A stretch of 64,000 nucleotides of DNA, taken from NCBI RefSeq assembly GCF_902459465.1, contig NW_022985699.1:135001-199000 (forward strand), read 5' to 3'. The notes under the pieces are model-generated. The model did no database searches and was not told the origin of the DNA. It worked only from the letters and a program-made list of their open reading frames with translations. Position numbers and translations under genes: made by a program. This document shows, one piece after another, positions 21,831 through 31,749 of this stretch (the first letter of the stretch is position 1; each line of letters opens with the position of its first letter). Origin of the DNA: Asterias rubens. Its lineage: Eukaryota; Echinodermata; Asteroidea; Forcipulatida; Asteriidae.

Positions 21831-24250
21831 ATATTCATGGTCATAAACTACGTGAAACTAAAATAATGGACGAAACAAATTGTCCCACGTAAAACTCCAT
21901 AAGGTTTGGAACATAATGGTCCCGCAAGTTCAAATACACGCGAGACTTGCTTAGTCTACACAGAAGGTAATAAATAATTTATTACAAGCAAATGCAATCG
22001 TACAATAATAGAAAACAAAAACTAAAAATCAATGCAAAACACATGTAGGGGATGGAGGGGCCCATAAAAAGCAAACCTTAACGAGTACGGACCCCCCCCC
22101 CCTTTTTTCTAACGAAGAAAGCAATGTAAGCAATTCTATTTAGTGGGTGTAATCTTATGTAGCGGCAAAACAATTCAAAATTACAGGAAGAACAAACACA
22201 AAAACAGTTAGCGTAAAATAAAACTTAACCATATATTTAAATGAAACAGATAAACAAAATACCCAAAATAAATACTAGATAAATTGGGCCCCACAACTCT
22301 TGCTGGGAAAAAACCATGTCGAAATATACCCGTGTTATCCATTAGAGACGTTTTGTAGTCACCTTGGTTGGGGAGCGAGGACGATTGCACTTTTGGTATT
22401 GTCATGTTAAACTCCGGTTCCATTTTGTGCTGTCTGTTACCCTCAACGCATAGATTTTCTTGTGAATAGTAGCTGTGTATGATTCATGGTTCGCTGAATA
22501 ATATTTGGCGATTAACAAACTTTTATCCTTTTGATCACCATCAGCCCCATGTATAATAAACCTTGAACGGCTGACGATTGCACTTTTGGTATTGTCATTG
22601 TTAAACTCCGGTTCAGTATAAGTGAAAGCAAATACTCCATTTACCATTGGTATTGTTCAAGAGTTCCTTGTATAAAAAAAATACCCAGTTTTATTGTTCA
22701 CTATAGGCCTATACACCTCCCCATGGAGGATGAAATCCTAAACTCCAGAGTCACAGTAGGCTAGTTTGTATGTTTTTGTGAGGGGGGGGGTCCATCTTGT
22801 TTGTCCGTCCAAATGAAATTCCCAACAATGGCATTAATTATACAAGTGCACAGCACTTCGAGCACAATCATTTGATCCTAACAATATTAACTTTGGACCT
22901 CAAAAAAGTATGAATTTTTGTTTTCAACAGAGCGCTTATTGTAATACTCGGAGAGGGCCCCGCCCGCACCCGCGCCCACGCCCGCCCCTTTTTGACAGCC
23001 AGGGCCTAAAATAACTCTGCCAATGGAGGGCGCTCTTCAAGACACATGGATTTCGACAAATTTAGGCGACGATTTTAAAACAGTGACTTATTTTAGAGAA
23101 AAACTTCAGATAAGTTCGTAAGTATTACTTTACGGTTTGTGAATTTCTTGTTAGGTGTGACTTAGATAACATTGTGCTAGGAACAAAATAATCTATGAAC
23201 GTGTACTTTGCGGTTGTTTGTCCCCACCTTCTTTGACCAAGCTTCGGTTCGTTCATTTTGTAATTTAGTTACTGAACTGAATACTGGGTGTTTATGCACA
23301 CAGACAGTCGGTGACAGATGGTGACAGGTGTGGCGTATGGGAGCTCCATGGTGTAGGTAACAGTGTGTTGGAACCACCAGGGTCTATCCGCCCTTAAAAA
23401 ATAGGCTTACTTAACTCCAAAACCACTGAATTGTTTTCTTACCCGAGTCTGAGAAGAAGGGTTACCATAGGCATATATAGTTTTTTTTTATAGATAGGCC
23501 TACATCCAGTAATATAAAGAGAGATAAATAACGCAACAGTTTGTAAACAACGGTAAATATTGGGCCGGTTTTGACTCGCAGTGACATGGAACTCCGCCAT
23601 GTTTATGCTGTATGTGTGTGCGAGTGTAAGTTGTGCATCACTCCAATCAGTCAGTCATAGTCCATGGGCATAATAGGAAAAATCGCTCGGACTGATTCAT
23701 TTCTGAAATTGGAGGAATGTGGTTTTCCTGAGTCTACTCTACTTACTAATACTATACTAAATAGGCCAAGTGAACTGGGGTTTTACTGTGACATCTGACT
23801 GAGGTTTTAAGTACGATAATCGCAGATCTCGACATTTTGTTATAATAAAATTCTGATCGCTTGATCTGTCACGTACCTGTCTGTATTAACCTCTATTGTT
23901 GTCAGTGTTTAATTTTGCCCTGTAAGTTGAGCTCTTCTTTCTGCTTGATGCAAGTTTTTTAACAGCTTTTGCAAACAGTATCAATCAGAAGTTAGGTTTT
24001 ACCCATAATGATATGTGTGGGAAATGTAACCTCATTATTTCCCGAGTTCTGTGAAAAAAATCACCTAGGCATATGCAATTCTTTATCCCAAATGCAAGTT
24101 CATCATATCAGACTGTCAGAAGTATTTAGGGCCTGATGCAAGGTGGATTTTTAAAGCACTATTGATGGGCGTACTGGGCTTGAAAAATGCACAATAAATA
24201 CATTTTCTTGTTTTATTTTTGTTCGTCACTAGAGGGCAGTCTATTAGATT
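21831..24250. other. Intergenic region upstream of TEDC1
   Basis: No gene seen. Contains a ~190-base tandem duplication (22380-22430 and 22573-22616, sharing TTGCACTTTTGGTATTGTCA), C-runs near 22092, G-runs near 22783 and a GC-rich CGCCCGCACCCGCGCCCACG tract at about 22961-22986. The TEDC1 promoter should lie within the last few hundred bases but no clear core motif is visible. Confidence 0.5.
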
Positions 24251-24385
24251 ATGGCATCCTCAAGGTCATCAGCCGGACGGCCGAGGGACGCCATCGGGTC
24301 TCTATGTCAACTCCTGAATCTTAAAGGAATTACCGGACTTACCCCAGAGATCTTCAGGCAGGCCAAGTTCAACAAACCAGAAGCT
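24251..24385 (+). CDS. TEDC1: TEDC1 exon 1
   Basis: Starts at the ATG at 24251 and ends with donor GCT|GTAAGT at 24385/24386, residues 1-45. It ends in the conserved AKFNKPEA motif. No upstream in-frame ATG gives a better start. Confidence 0.8.
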
Positions 24386-27300
24386 GTAAGTATATTCATG
24401 GTTCATAGTTCAATATATTTGACAACTGTCAACAGGGGCACGCTGCCTTTTACTCCTGGGGCTGAAACCGGGTTACCCCTCTACCATCCACTTGAAGCCT
24501 GACTGGTAGTGCAATACCGTCCCATCTTTTTCAAGCAGTTATGGATAATAGCCTTGCTCAAGGGTACAAGTTTCATGACCGGGATTCGAGCGAACACTCT
24601 GCTGCTGACGACACCAGAGCTGGGGTCCATTAGGACTCTTTCTCTGTACTGTAGTATAAAACGAAAGTGCTAGAGTCTGATGAGCTAGACCACTTGGCAA
24701 CGATACCACAATAACTGATATATTAATTAAATTTTTTGTTTTTAGGTTGCTCCTTTATGGTCACTCCTTTACTCCCTCGCCCACTATAACACCCACAAGT
24801 GCATCCCATCTAAGAAAGACGCAACACGCCACGCAACACCAACTGACCTCATCTCCTCAACAAAGCACACCATGTGGGTAGAGGGTTATCGGTGTTACAA
24901 GCTATATCGCCTCCCAGATGACATGAGTGGGGGAAGTCGTGAGGTGCTTCTTGCATGCGCCTGGCTCTTGGCCAAGACGGATATCTTAGCTGATATCATT
25001 CTCGATGACAGGGCGATGGCGGTAGCCGACACGGCGCACCTACACCTTGAGGAGGTCGCGAAGGCCATGACGAGGACGAAAGGAGCTAGTCACTCGGGTG
25101 ACACGCCGCTGAGTGACTGCGCTAAGAGGCTGGGGTGGATGGTCGGACGATGTAGAATGGCAATGAGGCGCTTATACGTCCAACAACAGGAATTTTGTAG
25201 CCTCACTCACCAGGTAAAATGTAGTCTCTTGTAAGTTTGAATACATTCGGGTTGACTGTGGGCTTTCTTTCCTGCCTTTCTTTCATCTCTGTGGACCTGG
25301 GGGCACTACTTAGTGGTAAGCGAATTTATGTGCTAACTATAGCAGAATAACCACAAAGCAATACACTAACACCATAATTGCTTCATCCTTCAGATAATCA
25401 GATGGGATGCAAAGCTGTATGTGTGTTGTTTAACACACGTAAAAGAACCCAGTACACCTTTCGTGTAGAGAAAAGGTTTACATGGTGTTTTAGTCTTATA
25501 ATTAAAAACTGGAAAAAAACCATACAGTGAGATGCCTGTAAAGCTGTGTATAAGAATAAAATATTTTTCTCATTATTAGAACCTACCTACTAAAATTTAA
25601 ATGTAAAAGTATGCACTCCTCAATTTGAAATTGTTTACTTTTTACAATGAATAACTAATGTGACTGTATTTCTTTTGTTTTATATCAGATTCACGTAGCA
25701 ACCCAAGGATTAAGTGTTTCCATGGATACCTCGCATCTGTCGCCATTAGAAACCTTCATCACCAGGCATTCAGACCAACTCAAGACAGTAAGCGATTAAT
25801 GGAACATTTTTGCTAGACCCAAATTTGTTTTGTTTGGTGGCGTAACTGCACAGAACTAACTTGTGCGCTTGTGGGTACTGTTTAGATGCATTCACCACTT
25901 GCTATCATATTGCAGACTGAGATACTTTATCTATCATTCAAAACCACATTGGATTTTATTCAATGGTCTAAGATGTTATCACCTTACAATAGCATATTGC
26001 AGGCTGTTCATTTTGGTTTTTACCCATACACTGATGTGTGTTAGCATTGTACACTCAGTACTTACCCGAGTTCTGTGAAAAAAAATTACAGGCATATAAA
26101 ACTCGGGTGGGGTTCGAACCCACAACCTTTGCAATTCTAGAGCAGTGTCTTACCAAGTAGACCACATAATTATTGCATGCTGGTTAAGTTTATCTATCAT
26201 TCAAAACTACTTATTGATATTGAATGGTCAGAAAGATGTGTCAGTGGGGTCCTTTGATTCCTAATTATTACTTCAATCTACTGAAATAAATATGACCCCC
26301 CCCCCTCTGTTGAGGGTTTCACTCCCACACTTAAGACTTCTACTTGTTGTCTTCTTTTCTTCATGCCTACTAGTTAAAGTGCCAAGAGCCTTTGTGTCTT
26401 TTTTGTTTCATCGTCATAATGAAATGAATAATAATTGACATTGGGTGATTTTCTTGCAGCATTATGACTTCTTAGAGACAGAGCAATCCAGACTTCACAT
26501 CTGCATCCGATGGCAGGAGCAACAACAAACCTTCTGGCAATGGATGGTAGGTTGGATCTGTCATAGTAATAATACATATACCAGGCAACTTTTTTTCGCA
26601 ACAAATAGTTTGAAAGATTTGAGCTGTGCTAAATACTTCTTTAATACAACTTTGGGGAAACATTTGCAGCAAAAACAGGGCTGTGACTTCAAAATTCTTA
26701 GCGCATTCGCAGGAAGTATAAACTGTGCTTTATTCCCTCTGCATTTTGGCGATATCTCAACCACGCGACCACCTTTTGAAATTAAATTTCACTGGTAAGT
26801 TTTATTGTATCATAGGGTTGAAACAATCAAACGGTGCCAAAAAACCAACGGTATACTTTGCTTTTAATCTTGCAGGAGAGTGTGCTAGACGCAAAGCTTC
26901 AAGACACGTCAGATGAACTAGAGGAAGAACAAGCTGATGATTCCACCAGACCTAATTCCTCATCGAGGTCAGGTGATCTCATGGAGATCCTTATCGATCT
27001 GGAAGGATGCACTCAGCAACTTGAATGCCTCGTTGACGATGATGGCTCTCCTGAAGATGTAAGATTATTAGGTTTTTCAATTTTTAAATATGAACTATTT
27101 CCGCTTTTTGTTAGCGTCTTAGATTGTGTATTTAGGGCTTATTCTTCCTGTGTGGACATAAATTGGCTCCGAATTTCCGCGATATTTCAAAATTGGGACC
27201 ACCTTTTGAATCAAATTTTTGATCATGTTAGTTTTTGGAGGACCAAATGTAAACATCTACATTTATATCGGATTAAACCAATCAAATGGTTCCAAATACC

Positions 27301-27919
27301 AATATTTATTGAATTTTTTGGGGGCAGAAAAGGTGATATCTTTTTCCATAACCCTAGGACTTTGAGGTGAAATGTTGCTCAAAATGCATTGTACTATCCA
27401 AACCTGCTGTACTTCTTACCACATACATTTTTATTGCCAATAATTTTTACAGTAATTACTGTACCAAACGAATACAGACACTTACAGGGACAATTTTGTA
27501 ATAAATGTGCCAATATGTTTTTTTCAAACAGGCTAGAGACACTTTAAGGGAACTTTTTTTCATGAATGTGCCATTGTGTTTTTTTCAAACAGGCTAGATA
27601 CACCTCTATGTCCTTGATTGCAGAAGACGTCAGATCCAGACTCGCTCCACCTCCCACAGCAACTTCAACAAGACGACACTCTCATCAGACTACCAGGTTC
27701 CATCTCACAAGCAAACAATCTAAAGCGCCCTCTGCAGCTCAGAGTGAACCAATCGATAGAATCCATATCCAGGACGAGATCACGAGACTCTCGGCGGTCG
27801 TCGAGCAATTGAAAGTGGAGTTGGAGGACCTGAGGGAAGGCCATCGGTGTCGGATTGAGGACTTGACCTCTGTGCTCCCTGACGCTGTGTGTATTCCTCC
27901 CATGGGGTCATCAAGATGA
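24251..27919 (+). CDS. TEDC1: Tubulin epsilon and delta complex protein 1 (6 exons)
   Basis: TEDC1 acts at the centrosome with TEDC2 and with delta- and epsilon-tubulin to stabilise triplet microtubules of centrioles (known for vertebrate and fly relatives). The exons join as 24251-24385, 24746-25213, 25689-25787, 26460-26546, 26876-27058 and 27593-27919. All introns are phase 0, giving 432 residues, about the size I recall for the human protein. Recognition rests on motifs recalled from C14orf80/TEDC1: FRQAKFNKPEA then LWSLL near the N terminus, SREVLLACAWLLA mid-protein, and a region GWMVGRCR to QQEFCSL followed by IHVATQGLS. The last exon has a heptad-like helix (DEITRLSAVVEQLKVELEDL), probably a coiled coil. 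A possible AATAAA lies at 28200-28205. A homology search would settle the identification. Confidence 0.82.
24530..24700 (-). repeat. SINE-like repeat in TEDC1 intron 1
   Basis: The reverse complement reads AGTGGTCTAGCTCATCAGAC, then ATGGACCCCAGCTCTGG, then a decayed B box (TTCGCTCGAATCCCGGTCAT). Relatives lie at 28597-28700, 33994-34150 and 52140-52290. Confidence 0.55.
24746..25213 (+). CDS. TEDC1: TEDC1 exon 2
   Basis: Acceptor TTTTTAG|GTT at 24745/24746, donor CAG|GTAAAA at 25213/25214, 156 codons (residues 46-201). It holds the core of the family domain: APLWSLLYSLAHYN, the SREVLLACAWLLAK helix, and the WMVGRCRMAMRRL to QQQEF segment. It is more GC-rich than the surrounding introns, as expected for coding sequence. 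Confidence 0.83.
25689..25787 (+). CDS. TEDC1: TEDC1 exon 3
   Basis: Acceptor ATATCAG|ATT, donor ACA|GTAAGC, 33 codons (residues 202-234), beginning IHVATQGLSVSMD. This continues the conserved region directly from exon 2. Confidence 0.78.
26025..26165 (-). repeat. tRNA-derived SINE in TEDC1 intron 3
   Basis: The reverse complement reads TGGTCTACTTGGTAAGACAC (A-box-like), then GAATTGCAAAGGTTG and the B box GGGTTCGAACCCC, then the shared SINE tail. This copy keeps both promoter boxes. Confidence 0.72.
26460..26546 (+). CDS. TEDC1: TEDC1 exon 4
   Basis: Acceptor TTGCAG|CAT, donor ATG|GTAGGT, 29 codons (residues 235-263), with a Trp- and Gln-rich helix (RWQEQQQTFWQWM). Reading continues past the donor into the intron, so retention would add unrelated residues before a stop. 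Confidence 0.75.
26876..27058 (+). CDS. TEDC1: TEDC1 exon 5
   Basis: Acceptor CTTGCAG|GAG, donor GAT|GTAAGA, 61 codons (residues 264-324). It has an acidic segment (DELEEEQADD) followed by a helix LMEILIDLEGCTQQLECLV. Confidence 0.75.
27593..27919 (+). CDS. TEDC1: TEDC1 exon 6 (C terminus, coiled coil)
   Basis: Acceptor CAAACAG|GCT at 27592/27593, 108 codons then TGA at 27917-27919. It has a basic low-complexity linker and then a coiled-coil-like helix. A near-copy of the acceptor lies 61 bases upstream (27530-27531). Using that one would read 21 codons and then hit TAG, so the downstream site is chosen. Confidence 0.75.
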   Translation, partial: ARYTSMSLIAEDVRSRLAPPPTATSTRRHSHQTTRFHLTSKQSKAPSAAQSEPIDRIHIQDEITRLSAVVEQLKVELEDLREGHRCRIEDLTSVLPDAVCIPPMGSSR

Positions 27920-28199
27920 CATGACAGGCCCTCCGTCGATTCTACGTCCTAGACCGAGCCTTCTAGTGACCAAACTTAACCTGGCCACACTACCTGGGGC
28001 ACATAGAGAATTAGACTGGCCCCTCGTCCTTACCCGCAAGGATGAGGACAGGTATTGGCTAATGTATACACATGTACATCGGATTTAACTGCAAATCTCA
28101 TGAAGGCAATGTGAAATGATGCAAGGTCAAAGGCGATTATGTATGTGGGCTCAACAGCAGAATTCACAAGCCTCGAAGTGTGGCGTCAGGCTAACTGAG

Positions 28200-28205
28200 A
28201 ATAAA
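28200..28205 (+). terminator. Candidate polyadenylation signal of TEDC1
   Basis: AATAAA about 281 bases after the TGA, near the end of a dispersed repeat copy (28070-28200). Confidence 0.35.
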
Positions 28206-28596
28206 CCAACCAGATCTTGTCAGAGTGAACACCTCTGCTGAAAGAATTGATTTGTATGCAGTGCCAGTAAGAGTACCCCCAAAACTTATCAAGCTAACAC
28301 CATTATGTGTACGAAAACCGCAGTCACCATGACACAAGTCCACATGAACTTTCTCCCTGATTACCCTGTATGGAAACAGTGTCAAGTTCACAACAAGGAG
28401 TGCCCTTAAGAGATCATGCATTCTTAGCGTCAGAGGGGGTGTTTAAGAACTCCAGAAGCCCTAATCGCAAATGAAACAAAATGTCAGCAGGGGAAACTCG
28501 ATGATAACATGGGCGTCTGTAAAGTTTTGCAATAAGTATTTTCATTGTTAGTCAAGTGAAGGCAACATGAACAGCATCACCTGCCGTGTTATGGTC

Positions 28597-28700
28597 GGGT
28601 GGTCTAGCACACAGGACTCATGATCTGGTGGCCAAGTCATCAGGGTGTGGGTTTGAATCTCGGTCATGACACTGGTAACCATGAGCAGGACATTTAATTA
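28597..28700 (+). repeat. tRNA-derived SINE
   Basis: GGTCGGGTGGTCTAGCACAC (A-box-like) followed by GTGTGGGTTTGAATCTCGGT (decayed B box) and CATGACACTGGTAACC. It is not a tRNA gene. Confidence 0.6.
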
Positions 28701-29224
28701 TAATTGCTTCTCGTCACCCAGGAGTAAATGGGTGAGGGCAGAGATGTTTTTTTTTATTGACTTAGTTTGGCGTGGTGCTTTATATTTGGCAGCACTGGCT
28801 ATTATGTATACTCCCAGGGGAGATGAGACGGTTTAAGGAATGAAATGATTGGCCCAATAGCAGGGAAACAATATTTGAGTGCTATGGGCGTCACTGTGTG
28901 ACAGCTTTGAGCACTTAACAAAAATTGTCTAGTAGTATCAACCATAAACATAGCAGCTGTTTGAAGGGAATAAAAATCTCTTTTACTCAGCAATATTTTG
29001 ATAGGAAAATAATACATTCAAATTTCAAAAGCAAACTACTCAACTATTTAACCCAAAGGTCAGTTATATGAAGATTTGTTTTTTTCTTCACATAATTAGG
29101 AGTTCCAAAAACGTTTGTCACCATCCATTTATAATAACTAGCCAAACCTCACCAAATACTGGAATTCATGAATGGTTTTAAAACTGAAAACACCTCGGGC
29201 AAATCATTTTGATGAAACTACTTT

Positions 29225-30050
29225 GATAACTATGATCAATCCTGACTCTAACAAAACCCAACACCAAAGCTATTGGACTCTGATTATGGTGGTATGCCTG
29301 ATCCCATGTAAGGCATGATCAGTTAAGTGGTGCAGTCCTCAGTCCAACACCATACAGTAACCCAACACCCGAATTGTTGGGACTATGATTATGGTGGTAT
29401 GCCTGATCCCATGTGTCGCATAATCAGTTAACTAGTACAGTTCAGCACCCTACAGTGTTCCAACACCCAAAGTGTTGGACTCTGATTATGGTGGTATGCC
29501 TGATCACATGTAAATCATGATCAGTTTATTAGTGCAGTCCTCAGTCCAGCACCATACAGTAACCCGACACCCAAACTCTGATTATGGAGATTTGCCTGAT
29601 CACATGTAAAGCATGATCGATTTACTGGTCCAGTCTTCAGTCCAACACCATACAGTAACTCAACACCCAAACTGTTGGACTGTTGTGGTTGTATGCCTGA
29701 TCCCATGTAAACCATCATCAGTTTACTGGTCCAGTCTTCAGTCCAACACCATACAGTTACTCAACACCCAAACTGTTGGACTGTTGTGGTTGTATGCCTG
29801 ATCCAATGTAAAGCATGATCGATTTACTGGTCCAGTCTTCAGTCCAACACCATACAGTTACTCAACACCCAAACTGTTGGACTGTTGTGGTTGTATGCCT
29901 GATCCAGTGTAAACCATCATCAGTTTACTGGTCCAGTCTTCAGTCCAACACCATACAGTTACTCAACACCCAAACTGTTGGACTCTGATCATGGTGGTAT
30001 GCCTGATCACATGTAAAGCATGATCAGTTTACTGGTGCAGTCCAGAACCA
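29225..30050. repeat. ~100-bp tandem repeat, about 8 copies
   Basis: GCCTGATC occurs at 29296, 29401, 29498, 29594, 29695, 29796, 29897 and 30001, so the period is 96-105 (exactly 101 in the middle). Units contain CAGTCCAACACCATACAGT, CAACACCCAAACTGTTGGAC and GTAAAGCATGATC. CCAACA and TGTTGG are inverted within each unit. The central copies are nearly identical. Confidence 0.9.
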
Positions 30051-31620
30051 AACAAAACATGCACTTTGATTGTCATGGCTTGGAGTTGCTTGAAGTTCAT
30101 GCAGGAGCAAAAGAACTGAAGATTTTGTGGTCATTTTATAAAAAAATATCAATTTGAGGAAGATGGAGTGGAATTGTGAGGACTTACCCTGGGCCTGAGC
30201 AAACGTTCAAGGCATCAGAGCAACAACATAACAAATAGGTACTTGAATTTCCTTGAAAGATGGGATGGAGAAATCCTGGGTTCAAATCACACCCGAGTAG
30301 TATTCTTGAAAGTGTAAGGGTTAATTTTTTGTTGGGAGGGGGAGACGGGTGTCGTGCTTTCTTTACTACAATTGCAAACAGCTTTTTATTTATGAAGGCA
30401 AACAGCTTACAGATTTATAAACTATAAAGAGTATAAACTTTTTTTAATTTTTTTTATAAAATATTTGTTTATCATATTACATTCTTTTGGAAGGCGTACT
30501 TATGTTTTTTTTCATGGAGCACTGGGCATTTTGTTTGGGGGTTGTGGTATGTGCCCGAGTTTGTTACTGAGGACTGTATTCAAAAGGGTTTACCCCACCC
30601 AACGTTGTGGGTCCACTTCATGGCCTCTCTCATTTGTTTTTGTTTTTCTAAAGAAGGTCAACCTTAATTATATAAGAATATTGTTTAAAGTGTTTAACAG
30701 AAAAGGAACTGGTCCTTTATCCATATTGTGTAACTTAGTACGATGTTGAGCCGAGTTGAAACTGCACCTGCAAAATATAATTTTCAGACATCTGTTTTTT
30801 TTTTTTTTTTTAACATTATACAAATTCATGCATTTACGCTTTATATAGAGCATTCCTTTTTGAAGTCCATTTACCCTCAAAAGTTAACTGACATAAAGAG
30901 GATAGATGTCGTACAACTTTATCATTATTTCTCTCTTTTTTATTGGGGGGGGGGGTCCGAGTTTTGATAGGGCTGAATTAGAATTTTTGGAAGGGTGACC
31001 GTTTTGGGGGTGTTTTTTTATCTGGCCCTGGTAAAACTAGTAATAATGTTAATTGGAAACAAATGTCTATTTTGGAAAGACCAAACAAATGTCCTCGCTC
31101 AAGGAAAGAAAAAGAAACTAATTTAAGAAGTATTCGGATCGCGTATCTTTTATTTTGAACTGAAACCCTTTTCCGCATTTTCAATGGATTAAAAGTGAAG
31201 AACTTTTAAATACCATGGGGTGGTCTTGAATTTACAGGCGTTAATAACAAAAATGCTGGGGGGGGGGGGCTTCTAAATTTGGATCGAATAAAATTTGGTT
31301 GTTGCAGGTTGTTGGAAAAACCCTTTCTGGAAACCTTTTCTGAGAAGCTTAATTTAGGCCGTGTTGCATCACTACCAATAATACAACTACATACAAGAGA
31401 AACGGTTATGCAAATTCGCGTAAGTGTCTTTCAAATTGTGGAATTCGCGCATGCCTGTGGTGGTCGCTAAACGGCCTTTTCTACGCCCAGTAGACCGATG
31501 TTGGAAGTCTACTCGGGCACAACTTCGCATATTAGACTCGCAGAAATACCATTGTGACTGGATTTTTCCCCCCGTTTTCCTTCTGTAACCTGCAGGATTT
31601 TTCGACAATCTCGGGGAATA

Positions 31621-31749
31621 ATGTGGACTAAAATCTTGACTTTCTGCGTGGTTTTATTGCTGTATGGAGGCCGTGTTCGTGGCAGTGAAGACGGCACACC
31701 AGGCGACCAGACAAGGGCCCTTCAGTTTCTCCGCAACGTTCTGTCGAAG
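31621..31749 (+). CDS. CUB gene exon 1 (signal peptide)
   Basis: Starts with an ATG followed by a classical signal peptide (hydrophobic core ILTFCVVLLLYGG, then RVRG before SEDG). Donor AAG|GTGAGT at 31749/31750, 43 codons, phase 0. The only support for joining it to the downstream exons is phase, order and biology, but all agree. Confidence 0.8.

Larger units (their letters stand above)
27920..31620. other. TEDC1 3' flank and CUB gene 5' flank
   Basis: No further gene seen. Contains the dispersed repeat at 28070-28200, a SINE at 28597-28700, the ~100-bp array at 29225-30050, a poly(T) run near 30790-30810, and G-runs near 30947 and 31259. The region before 31621 presumably holds the CUB gene promoter. 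Confidence 0.55.

Noticed and set aside
27532..27592. Extension of the last TEDC1 exon to the upstream acceptor
   Set aside because: It leads to an in-frame TAG after 21 codons, before the conserved coiled coil.
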